Both the position numbers and the translations under genes were made by a program. A stretch of DNA of 64,000 nt from Lentibacillus juripiscarius JCM 12147 (lineage in GTDB: Bacteria; Bacillota; Bacilli; Bacillales_D; Amphibacillaceae): NCBI GenBank assembly GCA_001311805.1, contig BBCA01000009.1:11970-75969 (forward strand), read 5' to 3'. Shown here one piece after another: positions 8,016-18,416 of the stretch. Every line of letters begins with the position of its first letter. Within the stretch, counting starts at the first letter, position 1. A model generated the notes under the pieces. That model did no database searches, had not been told where the DNA came from, and saw nothing but the letters and a program-made list of their open reading frames with translations.

Positions 8016-9410
8016 TTATATCTTTCTAATTCTGAAGTTATCCTGCAGTACGGCCCAATTTTGTGGAAACGAGTTTCCCAATACCCAATAAATACACCTC
8101 TTAGCCCATATTCCTTCACGGTGTCATATTTAGCCTGAACACTGCGGGCGTCTTCAAACCATACTTCATGCTCCTGGCCGTTCTCATCCATATAGCGGAA
8201 AAATGGTGATTGGTACGTTTCATCATACTGAATGGATACACCATATTTTGCTGCCAGCTGAACTGCTTCTTTCGGACTAATCGTTCTGGCAGTTGTACTT
8301 TCGACCCAAGGAATATTCCAATCGCGTCCGTACAAAGGCATTCCCATCAAGATTTTTTCACGTGGAATGACTGTGACAGCATAGTCCAGCACATCCCTTA
8401 CTTCATTAATTGGTGCAATGGCCCATGGTCTGCCGCCTGCCCAGCCCCATTCGTACGTCATCAGCATTACAAAATCCACGATATCCCCATGTGCCGCATA
8501 ATCATGCGCTTCATAGAGCAGTCCTTGCTGAACAGCACTTTCTTTTGGGGCCAAAGATGTCGATACCAGAAACCCTTCCGGATGCAATCGGGATACAACA
8601 CGCCTCAAAAAGGCATTATAATTTTCACGGTCTTCCGGGTAAACATATTCGAAGTCAAAATTAACCCCTGCATACCCTTCCGATCGCAGCTTTTCCAAAA
8701 GGTTCGTAATAACGTCTCCTGTGTTTCGGAATTACGAAGTAGCGTGGCAGCCAAATCTGAGTTTAATTCGCTCTGTTTAAAATTGGTTACAACAATCAGT
8801 GGTGCAGCATCATTAGCCCGGGCGGCTTCCAGTACCGACTGATCCCGCAACTCCGTAAGAGTTCCATCTTCCCTGACGCTGTACATAGATGGTGAAAGAT
8901 AAGTAAGATACTTGCCCTCTCGCATTACCTCAGCTTTCCCCTGCTTATCCATTTGCGTTGTGTAGGCATTGACGTCAATTACAGGTTGATTCGTAATCGG
9001 AAATCGGAATGTTTGACCCGGAATGATTGGCTCCGGATCCCCGTTATTATAACTTACCTGCCCGGCACTCAACCCGTCAATACCCCAAATGTATTCATCT
9101 GCCTGAACGGTATGCAGAAAATACGGATTTGACACCATTTGACCGACGTATATCTCTGCAGGATTCGTAATATTATTTGCCACAGCAAGTTCCTGAACCG
9201 TTACACCAAACATACGGGCAATCTTCCATAAATTATCCCCAGCCTGAATAACATATTCACGTCCAGGCTCCGGGACAACCAGTGATTGCCGACTACAAGC
9301 ATATCAGGATTATCTAATTCATTTAACAAAACAATCTGATTCATATCTGAACCGTAATTTTGCGCTATTCGCCATATTGTATCTCCACTTTGCACGACAT
9401 GTATTTGCAT
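8016..9410 (-). CDS. SleL/YaaH-type cortex hydrolase: LysM-LysM-GH18, frameshifted
   Basis: Two N-terminal LysM domains (IHVVQSGDTIWRIAQNYG at residues 2-19 and a second ending VANNITNPAEIYVGQ) are followed by a glycoside hydrolase family 18 barrel with the catalytic GVNFDFEYV strand, MLMTYEWGWAGG, MGMPLYGRDW and a terminal FPQNWAVLQD. The family is an N-acetylglucosaminidase that degrades cortex muropeptides during spore germination and is deposited in the coat. Three frame switches (near 9290, 8700 and 8090) each restore a normal family sequence of about 465 residues, so they look like sequencing indels. ATG 9410 begins the first LysM. It has its own terminator. Confidence 0.88.
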
Positions 9411-9522
9411 AATGATTACTCCCCCAATTTGCATGCTACTTTCACCCTATGCATTGGGTGTTTGTCCAGTAACAAATGGAAGGAGAATTCGTGCTTTAAT
9501 GTCAAAAACGCCCTTGTCGATT

Positions 9523-10766
9523 TTATTTTCTTGTTACATCACTTATCATAAACCGGCTCTTCGGTATCGACGGCATGCGTACCATACTGAAACGCAAATC
9601 CTGTTTTGGCACGCTATAATCCATCCGCTTTGCCAAGAACTCCAGGCTCACTTTCATGACTTCAACCGTCACCCATTCACCTGCACAGCGGTGGCCCATA
9701 TCATAATCTCCGCCGCCTTGCGGGATAAAATCAAAAAGACTTTCCTCCCAATTTTCGAAACGCTCCGGCCTGAATACATCCGGCTTTTCCCACAAATTCG
9801 GGTCATGATTGGTACCATAGACATCCAGCAACACAAGTGTCCCTTTTTTAAAATGATGGCCGCCCCAGTTAAAGTCGTCGCGCACCCTGGCACCCAAGAA
9901 AGGACCAAACGGATAATAGCGGCGAACTTCCTGAACAAACATCCAGCTGTAGTCATCATCACCCATTTGCAATTTCTCTTTCGTTTCCGGAAAATCATGC
10001 ATCGCCAATGCACCGAATGTGATATACCGGCCAATGGCCACAATCGGTCTTAAAATATTTATTAGTTCGACAGCCGCGACCTGCAGATCCAACAAATTTC
10101 CATTCAAATCACGATGCCAAGCCATTGCGTATAAAGCAGTGTCTTCAGGTGGTGTGCGTTCTCCATTCCGTACTTGATCAATGATCGTTCTAATCCATCG
10201 CTCCGATCTGTTTCGTGCTGTGCGTCCACTCCAATGCCTTGGTCCAACCGCGCCAAACGCATCAATCATTGCCGAGAAATCGCTTGTCCGCTGGTTCAGC
10301 TCGCTGGCAAACAGCGGTACACCCGCCCATTCACAAGCAATGCGGCACATCACCTTTTCCGCTTCATGAAATAATTCGAACTTCTGCTTTTGCTGCCAGC
10401 TATCCACAGCAAACTTCCATTGTTTAGCTGTAATATCCTTTAGTTCACGGAGGCGCTCGGGTGTCATAAGCGACATAAATAGCTGCTTACGATGCTTGTG
10501 TGCAGCATCGTCCATTGTCTGTACGCCCTTTTTCCCAAAATTGATTCTTTAATTCGCTTTGGCGCAGCACCCTTCCGTCTAAACTTTAGCTCGTCATAAA
10601 AAACCTCGGCCGCTTCTTCGCCACCTATACAAATTACTTTTTGTCCCATCAGTCTGGTCTGGAAGATATCCGAATGAAATCGCCTTCGTCTATTCGGAAT
10701 ATAGTTATATCCTTGCATTAACAGCTTCATGCTATTGTCCAGACCTTGTTCACGTGGTATTGCCAT
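9523..10766 (-). CDS. CYP152 fatty-acid peroxygenase (cytochrome P450), frameshifted
   Basis: The sequence follows Bacillus P450 BS-beta (YbdT) throughout: LDNSMKLL start, [11 protein letters not shown], the I-helix [11 protein letters not shown] with the Arg-Pro pair that binds the substrate carboxylate and replaces the usual acid-alcohol pair, [16 protein letters not shown], and the haem loop [17 protein letters not shown] with the Cys ligand. The family uses H2O2 to hydroxylate or decarboxylate fatty acids without a reductase partner. One frame switch near 10535 splits the first 75 residues from the rest. ATG 10766 is preferred over GTG 10778, which overlaps its own Shine-Dalgarno. Confidence 0.92.
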
Positions 10767-10846
10767 CTCAGCTTCCACCCTCTCAAACAGTAAGATCTGT
10801 AACTATGTTTTTCCTCAAACAGAAAAATATTCACTTTATAGAGGTT

Positions 10847-11109
10847 GTTCAAAAAGTCCGGTAAAAATAACACATCGAATTTCTTCGTTGGCTTGTTTTT
10901 CCGCTCCTTGGAAAAGAAATACACTTTTCCTGCGTGCGATGCGGGTTCAGGGAAACTTTCCTTGTGCTCATGTATCTAAATACATACATTCTGCTCCTTG
11001 GGAAAGAAGAACGCTTTCCCTTCGTGCGATGTCGTTCAGGGAAGCTTTCCTTATGCTCGAAACTACGCCGCCTCGAAATTCTCGGTCCTTTTTATCCTCC
11101 TTTTTGAAC
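10847..11109. repeat. MITE-like interspersed repeat, copy A
   Basis: About 260 bp bounded by imperfect inverted ends (left GTTCAAAAAGTCCGGTAAAA, right end reading GTTCAAAAAGGAGGATAAAA on the other strand). It is nearly identical to 63109-63315 in inverted orientation, sharing the central ATCGAATTTCTTCGTTGGCT block and the CTTTTCCTGCGTGCGATGCG block. This copy carries an internal tandem duplication of about 70 bp (GCTCCTTGG-AAAGAA...CAGGGAA unit, first at about 10909, again at about 10990). No transposase; a 130-codon frame through it is a by-product of the repeat. Confidence 0.85.
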
Positions 11110-11188
11110 ACGCACTTATAGGATGAAATCGTGGAAAGACAGCTGCATACCTGTTAACATTCACAATAAATATCACTGTCAAAAAAGG

Positions 11189-11494
11189 GTGAAACGTATA
11201 TGTGTCAAAAAAGTGCTTATAAATGATATGGAAATCAATGCGTCAAACGTTCAAGTGGGTACCGTTACCAAAAACGGCAAAAAACGGAGGCAAATTCAAT
11301 TTGATTTTAAAGTAAGGAGTGAGGACTATCACGATGTGACCACGCTTCTTTATAAAAATAACTTTCAGGTCACTGTTCCCGATGAAAATATTACATTCCC
11401 TGCTGTCATCACAAACTACGCCACATCTATCACTAATTTATATGAAACAGGCCAGACAGGCGATTTCAGTCTTGAGCTCACAGGAAAAGAGTAA
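11189..11494 (+). CDS. DUF3219 (YkvR-like) family protein
   Basis: The body of the protein reads RRQIQFDFKVRSEDYHDVTT, LLYKNNFQVTVP and ITNYATSITNLYETGQTGDF, which is the DUF3219 pattern of B. subtilis YkvR (about 95 residues, function unknown). The start is unclear: GTG 11189 or GTG 11213 keep the family length, while ATG 11200 is out of frame, so the 5' end may contain an indel. It ends at a terminator shared with the convergent thr operon. Confidence 0.75.
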   Translation: MKRICVKKVLINDMEINASNVQVGTVTKNGKKRRQIQFDFKVRSEDYHDVTTLLYKNNFQVTVPDENITFPAVITNYATSITNLYETGQTGDFSLELTGKE

Positions 11495-11521
11495 TCAAGC
11501 TTTTTAATGGAAAAACAGACA

Positions 11522-11562
11522 AGCCACACAGCATTACAGAACAATGCCGTGTGGCTGCTTTT
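11522..11562. terminator. Bidirectional terminator between the DUF3219 gene and thrB
   Basis: The stem AGCCACAC-A-GCATT / AATGC-C-GTGTGGCT has T-rich sequence on both sides, serving both convergent genes. Confidence 0.85.
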
Positions 11563-11571
11563 AGCTGACTA

Positions 11572-12493
11572 TCATTCGGAAGTCCTTTCCTTAGAAGTAC
11601 TGGACTGAGTAACATGCAACCCCGTCCGGTCAACAGACAACCGTTCAATCTGATAGTCAGGCAGTTCTGTTTTCAGCTGATCAGCACATGCTTTTCCTTT
11701 TCCTTTTGGCAAAAAGGATATCATAGCTGGCCCTGCTCCGCTAATGACAGTTCCATAAGCGCCTTGTTCCGCCGCATACAGTTTAATGTCATTGTAATGT
11801 GGAATCAAATGAGCACGATAAGGTTCATGGAACAAGTCGCTTTCCATCATTTTTCCTGCCAGCCGATAATCCCCCCGATAAAAGAGCGGCCACCAGTACA
11901 TTGCTTACAGAGCTGGCCGCTGCCGCACGTTCTCTGCTAAACATATCCGGCAGCGCTTTTCGTGATGCTTCCGTCTTTAAATCCTGGCGGGGAATAGACA
12001 TGACCACATCTGTATCCAGACCGGGCATTCTAATCCAGTCAACTCTTCCTGCAGCTGCTGTCGTAATGATTAAACCACCGTATAATGCCGGGGCAATATT
12101 GTCCGGATGTCCCTCTATGTCATTACCAAGCTCAAGCTTTTGTTCAGGTGTTAGAGACAGACTGCATAACTGATCGGCAAGTTCGATACCTGCAACAATT
12201 GCAGATGCACTGCTGCCAAGTCCTCTCGCCAGAGGGACTTCGCTGCTGACTACCAGCTTGCATGCAGGAAGTTCTTTGTGGAATTGTCCTGCCGTTTCCC
12301 TGGCAATTTGCAATATGTAATTGTCCTCCGCATTTGCGTCTGCTGAAAGATGTGGAGAATGTTGTTCCACCCGCCATTTGCTGGAGGGAGATACATCAAC
12401 TGTTAAATAAAGGGCCAGTGCAAGCCCCAGGGAATCAAACCCCGGGCCGATGTTTGCAGTACTGGCCGGCACACGTATACGGAATGGCTTCAT
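11572..12493 (-). CDS. thrB: Homoserine kinase, frameshifted
   Basis: A GHMP kinase that phosphorylates homoserine with ATP, the fourth step from aspartate semialdehyde to threonine. Seen: the N-terminal [20 protein letters not shown], the ATP loop [17 protein letters not shown] (about residues 84-100), and C-terminal [15 protein letters not shown]. One frame switch falls in a six-G run (11871-11876) that should be four or seven long; both sides match ThrB. It is the last gene of hom-thrC-thrB; its ATG overlaps the thrC stop by 4 bp, so coupled translation is expected. Confidence 0.95.
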
Positions 12494-13550
12494 ACACTCA
12501 CCAGCTTCCTAATGTGATCGGTCACCACCGCTTCATCATTTGGCAGGGTCACCGGGGCTGCGTCCATCCTATCAATTGCTGTTTGCGGATCTTTCAATCC
12601 ATTGCCTGTTAACACGGACACTACTTTGGACCCTTTTGGAATCGTGCCATTCTCACATTGCTGGATGACACCGGCGATTGAGGCACAGGAAGCGGGTTCT
12701 GCAAACACCCCTTCTCTTCGGGCCAGCAGTTTATATGCATCCGTGATCGCATCATCGGTGACCAAATCAATTTTCCCACCGGATTCATCCCTTGCATCAA
12801 TCGCTTTCTGCCAGCTAGCCGGATTGCCTATCCGTATCGCTGTAGCTATCGTCTCGGGATCTGTAACGACCTCATTCCGAACTATGGCTCCGGCCCCTTC
12901 CGCTTCAAACCCGTACATTCGAGGCAGGCCGGTACGTTTGGATTCATGGTATTCGGTAAACCCTTTCCAATACGCGCTGATATTTCCGGCATTGCCGACC
13001 GGAATGGAAAGGATGTCGGGTGCTGTTCCAAGCTGGTCACAGACTTCAAAGGCTGCTGTTTTTGTCCTTCCAGGCGGTATGGGTTAACCGAATTAACCAA
13101 TGTTACCGGTTCTGTTTCGCTTAACTTCCGGACAATTTTCAGTGCATCATCAAAATTTCCGTCGATTTCAACAATTGACGCCCCGTACATCACGGCCTGC
13201 GCAAGTTTTCCGAGTGCAATTTTACCTTTAGGGATGACGATAATTGCCCGAAGCCCAGCTCTGGCTGCATAAGCAGCTGCAGAGGCAGACGTGTTTCCTG
13301 TCGATGCACAAATAACAGCATCACTGCCTTCCTCTTTCGCTTTAGCAACCGCCATGACCATACCCCTGTCTTTAAACGAGCCTGTTGGATTAATGCCCTC
13401 CACTTTGCCATGCCATTCAATGCCCAGTTTTTCTGAAAGAGTTGGAAAATAAATGAGCGGTGTATTGCCTTCATAAAGAGACAGTTCAGGCGTCCCGTCT
13501 GTCACCGGCAAATGCGCTCTGTAATGTTTGATCACACCCTGCCATGTCAT
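12490..13550 (-). CDS. thrC: Threonine synthase, frameshifted
   Basis: A PLP enzyme that converts O-phosphohomoserine to threonine. The N-terminal part gives [12 protein letters not shown], the PLP lysine region [11 protein letters not shown] (about residues 57-67), [16 protein letters not shown] and a Ser/Thr-rich loop; the C-terminal part gives [27 protein letters not shown] and [11 protein letters not shown] frame switch near 13065, in an A-run, joins the halves and restores the family length of about 352. Its start overlaps the hom stop (ATGA) and its stop overlaps thrB in the same way. Confidence 0.95.
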
Positions 13551-14853
13551 GCGTCTGCATCTCCTTCTACTTTATAAAAGCTCTTGATTGCCTGTACCTG
13601 GTTAAGATGTTCAAGCTGCTCCAGTGCGTTTTGCATATTTTTCAATGATGTCTTGTGTGTGATGACGACAATCTCTGCTGTATCGTCTTCCTCTAATGGA
13701 TTCTGGAGAATTTGTTTAAAGCTAATATCCAGGTCATTGAACAATGACGAAATCCTTGAAAACACCAGCCTCATCTTTAGCATGAAAACGAAGATAATAC
13801 TCGCCAACACGCTGTTCCGGTTCTTTCAGCTGTTTCTCGAAGCGTGGCTCCACAAACTGGCTGCCGGTAACACCCCGGTGCATGTTCTTGATGACTGCGA
13901 CCACATCAGACATAACAGCGGCAGCGGTTGGCATGCTCCCGGCGCCTGCTCCATAAAACATCGCTTCCCCCGACTGCTTCCCCGTAAACATACACCGCAT
14001 TGTACTCATTTTTGACACCGGCAAGCGGATGATCCTTGGAGATAAGCGCCGGCTGGACATTAATCTCTACCTGTGTTCCATCAAAATCGGCAAACCCAAT
14101 CAATTTCATCGTAAGCCCCAGGCTGTCACCATACTCCAAGTCTTTTGGATCCACATCTTTGATTCCTGTAACTTCTACATCCTCCAGGTTAATATAAGTA
14201 GAAAAGGCGAGCCGTCCAAGAATGGCCATTTTCCTTGCTGCATCAAGCCCCTCCACATCTGAGGCAGGGTCAGCTTCGGCAAAACCGCGTTCCTGCGCTT
14301 GCTTTAATGCCGCTTCATAACTAAGCCCTTCCTGACTCATTTTGGTCATTATGTAATTCGTCGTACCATTCACGATGCCCATTAACTGTTCAATATGATC
14401 GGAAGCAAATCCGTCCGTTATCCCCCGTAAAATTGGAATTCCGCCAGCTACACTTGCTTCATAATAGAGATCACACTTGTTTCGTTCAGCGGCTTCATGC
14501 AGTTCCCCACCGTGAAGCGCAACCAGATCCTTATTCGCTGTTACAACATGTTTCTTAGCGGCAAATGCCTTCAAAATAGCCTCACGCGCTTCTTCAATAC
14601 CGCCCATCACTTCAACCACAACGTCAATCTCCGGATCCCCCAGTACAGCATCCGGATCTGCCGTTAGCTGGGTTCCATTCATATCCGCTCCGATGTCCCT
14701 CGCCTTATCTGGATTACGCACGAGAGCACTTTTTACATAGACACCGCATCCGAGCTGATGGGCCAGTTTTTCCTGATGTTTCTCAATTAGATTGATGACA
14801 CCGGAGCCCACAACACCGACGCCTAATAGTCCAACTGCCACATTATTTTGCAC
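13547..14853 (-). CDS. hom: Homoserine dehydrogenase with ACT domain, frameshifted
   Basis: It reduces aspartate semialdehyde to homoserine. The NAD(P) fold starts [13 protein letters not shown], followed by [20 protein letters not shown], the catalytic [14 protein letters not shown] and [16 protein letters not shown]. The C-terminal ACT domain ([14 protein letters not shown], then [10 protein letters not shown]) allows feedback inhibition by threonine. Two frame switches, near 13965 and 13755, are needed; total about 435 residues. First gene of the hom-thrC-thrB operon. No leader attenuator or T-box seen in the 180 bp upstream. Confidence 0.95.
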
Positions 14854-15105
14854 ATCCTCACCCCATCATCTAATAAGTAATATTTTGTATATTTAAACAC
14901 GAATAAGGATGAATAGCAATAGCGAATTTTTTGATTATTGTTTTAAACCGGTTTCAAGAGCCTTTGTTCATATAAGATGTTTTTTGTGTTTGGTTGTTCA
15001 TCACCTCGACAAGGGACTAAATAATGGTTCTTCCTCTATGTTAGGGCATTCCATTAGCGGGGCCATCCCTTGTTCTGATTATAGTTAAGTGCTCAGAGAC
15101 GCTAC

Positions 15106-15340
15106 GGCAATATACTTCGCTTTCACCGCTCCGGGTACAAAGGCGACATCTACTCAAGCCTTCGCTTTCGTAGTGTCTTCTTAGCCATGGGCACGGCCTC
15201 AGCCTCCTCGGAAAGCAAAGACCGCTTTCCTGCGGGGTCTTCGGACACGTGCTGTTCCCATAGGACAAGGAATGCTTCGGCAGCTTTACATCGCACGAAG
15301 AAAATTGGTTTGTATTTTCGAGGAGTCTGCGTATATTGCC
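15106..15340. repeat. Inverted-repeat element of a Bacillaceae intergenic family, copy C (divergent)
   Basis: The ends are inverted copies (GGCAATATACTTCGC left, GCGTATATTGCC right). Inside are GGGCACGGCCTCAGCCTCCT, CTTTCCTGCGGGGTCTTCGG and other segments that match copy D on the opposite strand. Part of the interior (about 15120-15180) is scrambled or inserted relative to D. No coding capacity. Confidence 0.7.
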
Positions 15341-15458
15341 TCCGCTGGTAAAGGTTTTCTGATTAACGTGTACTTATTTTCCATTTCAAGCAATTTCCTT
15401 CACTGGACTATACCTTTACAAATTAAAAAAATATTGTAATGACTAAAGCAGGAACTAG

Positions 15459-15575
15459 CAGCTGGAATATGCGAGACTCCTGTGGGACAGCGAGCCTAAG
15501 AGACCCCGCAGTGAGCGTTCTTTGCGAGCGAGGAGGCTCGTGGTGAGCCCACGGAAAGCGAGTATATTCCAGCTG
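15459..15575. repeat. Inverted-repeat element of a Bacillaceae intergenic family, copy D
   Basis: A 117-bp element with inverted ends CAGCTGGAATAT / ATATTCCAGCTG, and the interior GCGAGACTCCTGTGGGA, GAGACCCCGCAGTGAGCG and GAGGAGGCTCGTGG. This pattern of short palindromic units (GAGACCCCGCAG..., GCCCACGGAAAGCGAGTATATTCC) is familiar from intergenic repeats in many Bacillaceae. Of unknown function, probably a non-autonomous element or folded RNA unit. Copies C and D lie only 120 bp apart in opposite orientation. Confidence 0.75.
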
Positions 15576-15712
15576 CGTTGTCAGAGAGACTCACTAATTC
15601 CTCCCTTCGTTAGTCTACGTCGCAGTTTATACAAATTGTTCAGTAGACGTTCATTCTCTAGAGTGACGCAAAAACAGCAGTCTTTTGGAAAGCCACCTTT
15701 TTCTGATAATCA

Positions 15713-15748
15713 AACGGCTGTCCTATCATTGATTGGACAGCCGTTTTC
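15713..15748. terminator. Intrinsic terminator-like hairpin
   Basis: The 11-bp stem AACGGCTGTCC / GGACAGCCGTT is followed by TTTC on the plus strand. It lies directly downstream of the minus-strand gene at 15760-15993. Confidence 0.75.
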
Positions 15749-15759
15749 AAATGCCGCAG

Positions 15760-15993
15760 TCAGCTCACAAGCGTCAGCAGTTTTTTGTTTCGTTCCTGCT
15801 GTTCCTCGCTTGACGCAAGGTCATATTTCTTTAATAGATGAAAAAGGGTGTTTAATGTTTCCTGAGGGTGCGTATCGTTTAGAAACCGATCCAGTTTTTC
15901 ACTTATGTCTGCCGGCAATACGCTTTTCTGGCTTTCCAGCTTTTTCGCCACATCTTCATGTGGATGATCGAGCTTGCATTCTCCCAAAGCCAT
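15760..15993 (-). CDS. Small conserved hypothetical protein
   Basis: A 75-77 residue soluble, helical, acidic protein starting (MAL)GECKLDHPHEDVAKKLE and ending FHLLKKYDLASSEEQQERN. Similar group-specific proteins occur in Bacillaceae without known function. GGGAGG lies 3 nt from ATG 15993 but 8-9 nt from an in-frame TTG at 15987, so the TTG may be the true start. It sits 41 bp downstream of the mscS gene and is probably co-transcribed. Confidence 0.65.
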   Translation of the reverse strand: MALGECKLDHPHEDVAKKLESQKSVLPADISEKLDRFLNDTHPQETLNTLFHLLKKYDLASSEEQQERNKKLLTLVS

Positions 15994-16033
15994 CGCCTCC
16001 CTAGTTGGACATCCTACCTATCATCCTAACACA

Positions 16034-17142
16034 TTATGGCTCCTGCCTCACTGGTGGACCTGGCTCATCACCGTGTTCATCATCCTGCTGCTCCATATAT
16101 AGCCTTCTTGCCGGCAGCGCAATGGAAACTCCTTCGTTCTCCAGAATTTCCATGATGCTGAGATTAATCTCCTCCCTAACTTTCAGGTATTCACCCCACG
16201 CAGTTGTCTTCGTAAAGAAATACAGGAAAATATTCAAGCCATTCTCCCGGTATTCGTTAAATTTCACAAAAATGGTTTCCTGATCAATGCCGGAATGATT
16301 TTTCAGCAGCAGATCAATCTGTTCGACGACACGCTCAACTTTGTCTCTTGGTGTGTCATACGTTAAGCGCAAGTCAAACGTAATCTGCCTCTTTCCCATT
16401 TCACTCCAGTTAATGATGGACTCATTCGCCAGTGTTGCGTTCGGTACGGTCACAAGAGCATCAGCAAAGGTCCGTACCCTTGTGCTCCGGAACGTAATAT
16501 CCTCGACAGTCCCCTCCACACTATCTGTTTTGATCCAGTCGCCGATGGTAAACGGTTTTTCGGTAATGATCACGATTCCGCCAAACAAATTCCCGATGGC
16601 GTCCTTGGCCGCAAGTGCAAATGCCAGACCACCCAGTCCAAGACCTGCAACAAACCCGCCAACATCATAATCGAACTCCTGGGCAATGATACTGATACTA
16701 ATTGCCACAATAACAAATCGCAATGCTTTGGAAAGAAACGGAATCAGCAAATCATCAATATCAATATTAAACCGTTCTTCCACCCTGTAGAAAAACTGTG
16801 AAGATGACGATGAAAGATTAAACAGCCCCCAGCCAATTATAAAAACGACCGACGACCTGATGATGTCAAGAAAAAGTGGATTCGTCTGTTCTAAATAAGG
16901 AAAATAACCGGCAGATACGTAAATACCAATAATGATAAACAGCCAACGGACCGGCTTTTCAAAGGCAGACAATATGTACGGAAAAATATCACCCGGTGCT
17001 TTTTGCCCAGCTTCATTAACAGTGCGAATATATATTTGGTAAAGATCTTCCTGAAGATGAGGAAAAGCAAAAAGATTCCAGCCGCTATCGCAATATCTAC
17101 CAGTGCATCGTATTGTGTAAGCATGTCCCAGTTCCACGTCAT
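16034..17142 (-). CDS. MscS-type small-conductance mechanosensitive channel, frameshifted
   Basis: It has an N-terminal membrane part (helix at residues 13-35, further helices around KPVRWLFIIIGIYVSAGYF and RSSVVFIIGWGLF), then the pore helix TM3 with GLGLGGLAFALAAKDAIGN, and the cytosolic beta domain with FTIGDWIKTDSVEGTVEDI, TRVRTFADALVTVPN and LRLTYDTP. About 370 residues, YkuT-like. The true start is ATG 17142; one frame switch near 17000 links helix 1 to the rest. It releases osmolytes on hypo-osmotic shock. Confidence 0.93.
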
Positions 17143-17310
17143 TCGGCTTAAGCACCCCTGTCCTTATATGGTGGTTTCTATTATAATCCTCAAACAGCCC
17201 TGATACAATTATACCGGTATTAGTTGACACTCTTTCCATAAACATATTACAATCATTTTAATTCAGACTAATTGAATTGCGAATGAATACCCAATGCTGG
17301 AGAGAGATAA

Positions 17311-17730
17311 ATGCGTGAAAACCTATCATTAAAAGCCTTTGTTGTTTTAATGAAATCATCCAAATCTGTCATGGAGCACGTAAAGAACAATATTCATAGC
17401 TTTGACATGAAAACATCTGAGTTCACAGTACTTGAAGCCCTTCACCATAAGGGGCCGATGACTGTTAAACAGATTTCTGAAGCAGTTCTGATCGGTACGG
17501 GATCAATGACGTATGTAATTGATAAGCTGGAAACAAAGGGCCTTCTCGAGCGGCGCCCTTGCCCGGACGATCGCCGTGTCATCCATATCCATATTACGGA
17601 TAAAGGGACACAGCTGATGGATGAGATCTTCCCTAGACATCAGCAGGCGATTGAAAACCTGTTTCATGACATCACCCCGAAAGAAAAAAAGACCATCATT
17701 GACGTACTAAAACGAGTTGGCAAACAATGA
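17311..17730 (+). CDS. MarR-family regulator, MhqR-like
   Basis: A 139-residue winged-helix repressor: FTVLEALHHKGPMTVKQISE, then the recognition helix region IGTGSMTYVIDKLETKGLLE and the wing RRPCPDDRRVIHIHITDKG. The downstream neighbour is an MhqD-like hydrolase, the arrangement seen in MhqR regulons of Bacillus, which answer to catechol, quinone and diamide stress. One Cys, in the wing (PCPDD), is notable. It is probably autoregulated, but no operator palindrome was identified with confidence. Confidence 0.88.
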   Translation: MRENLSLKAFVVLMKSSKSVMEHVKNNIHSFDMKTSEFTVLEALHHKGPMTVKQISEAVLIGTGSMTYVIDKLETKGLLERRPCPDDRRVIHIHITDKGTQLMDEIFPRHQQAIENLFHDITPKEKKTIIDVLKRVGKQ

Positions 17731-17759
17731 ATGCCTAGTACCAGAAAGGAGCATTTATG

Positions 17760-18361
17760 ATGAAGCATATTTTCAGAGAAGGTTCCAATCAAACAAAGCC
17801 GACACTGCTGTTACTGCACGGGACAGGCGGGACGGAGCAGGACTTGCTTCCGCTGGCAGAACAGATCGATAATGAGGCCAACGTGCTGAGCGTCCGCGGA
17901 AATGTATCGGAAAATGGAATGCCTCGGTTTTTTAAAAGGCTGGCTGAAGGTGTATTTGACGAAGAAGATTTAATCACCCGGACGAAGGAACTAAACGAAT
18001 TCCTTGATGACGCTGCTGCAGAATATGGCTTCGACCGCAATAATATCATGCTGTCGGCTATTCTAACGGTGCCAATATCGCAGGCAGCTTGTTATTCCAC
18101 TTCCAGGACGCATTAAAGGGAGCCGCTCTGCACCACCCGATGGTTCCTAGAAAAGGGCTTGAACTGCCCAATCTATCCGGAAAAAATGTCTTTATTGGTG
18201 CGGGAACGAATGACCCTATTTGCCCATCACAGGAATCAGAAGACCTGAAAACATTACTCGAAAATGCAGGGGCTCAAGTAACACTCCACTGGGAGAATAT
18301 GGGGCATCAGCTATCCATGGGCGAAGTGAAAGCAGCTGCGGCTTGGTATCAGGGTCTATGA
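17760..18361 (+). CDS. Alpha/beta hydrolase, MhqD/carboxylesterase type, frameshifted
   Basis: The serine hydrolase fold is seen as LLLLHGTGGTEQDLLPLA (oxyanion loop), the nucleophile motif GYSNGANIAGSLLF reached after a frame switch near 18055, an Asp in FIGAGTNDPICPS and the catalytic His in MGHQLSMGEV. About 200 residues, like MhqD, a putative hydrolase in quinone detoxification. Of the two start ATGs, 17760 has better spacing to AAAGGAG than 17757. It lies 29 bp after the MarR gene in the same direction, supporting joint regulation. Confidence 0.88.
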
Positions 18362-18416
18362 GAACGTCCTTTTCGGCTAGAATGGGGGCACAAACACTTG
18401 AAAGGGATGAGTGCTA

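Noticed and set aside
10729..11121. A 130-codon plus-strand frame across the repeat at 10.8-11.1 kb
   Set aside because: It lies within the MITE-like element and its flank, has no ribosome binding site and repeats itself only because the DNA does. The matching frame in copy B is broken.
15522..16004. A 160-codon plus-strand frame
   Set aside because: It starts inside repeat copy D and runs antisense to the small conserved protein at 15760-15993. Composition is not protein-like.
16341..16670. A 109-codon plus-strand frame inside mscS
   Set aside because: Antisense to a well-supported MscS domain; no ribosome binding site and no family motif.
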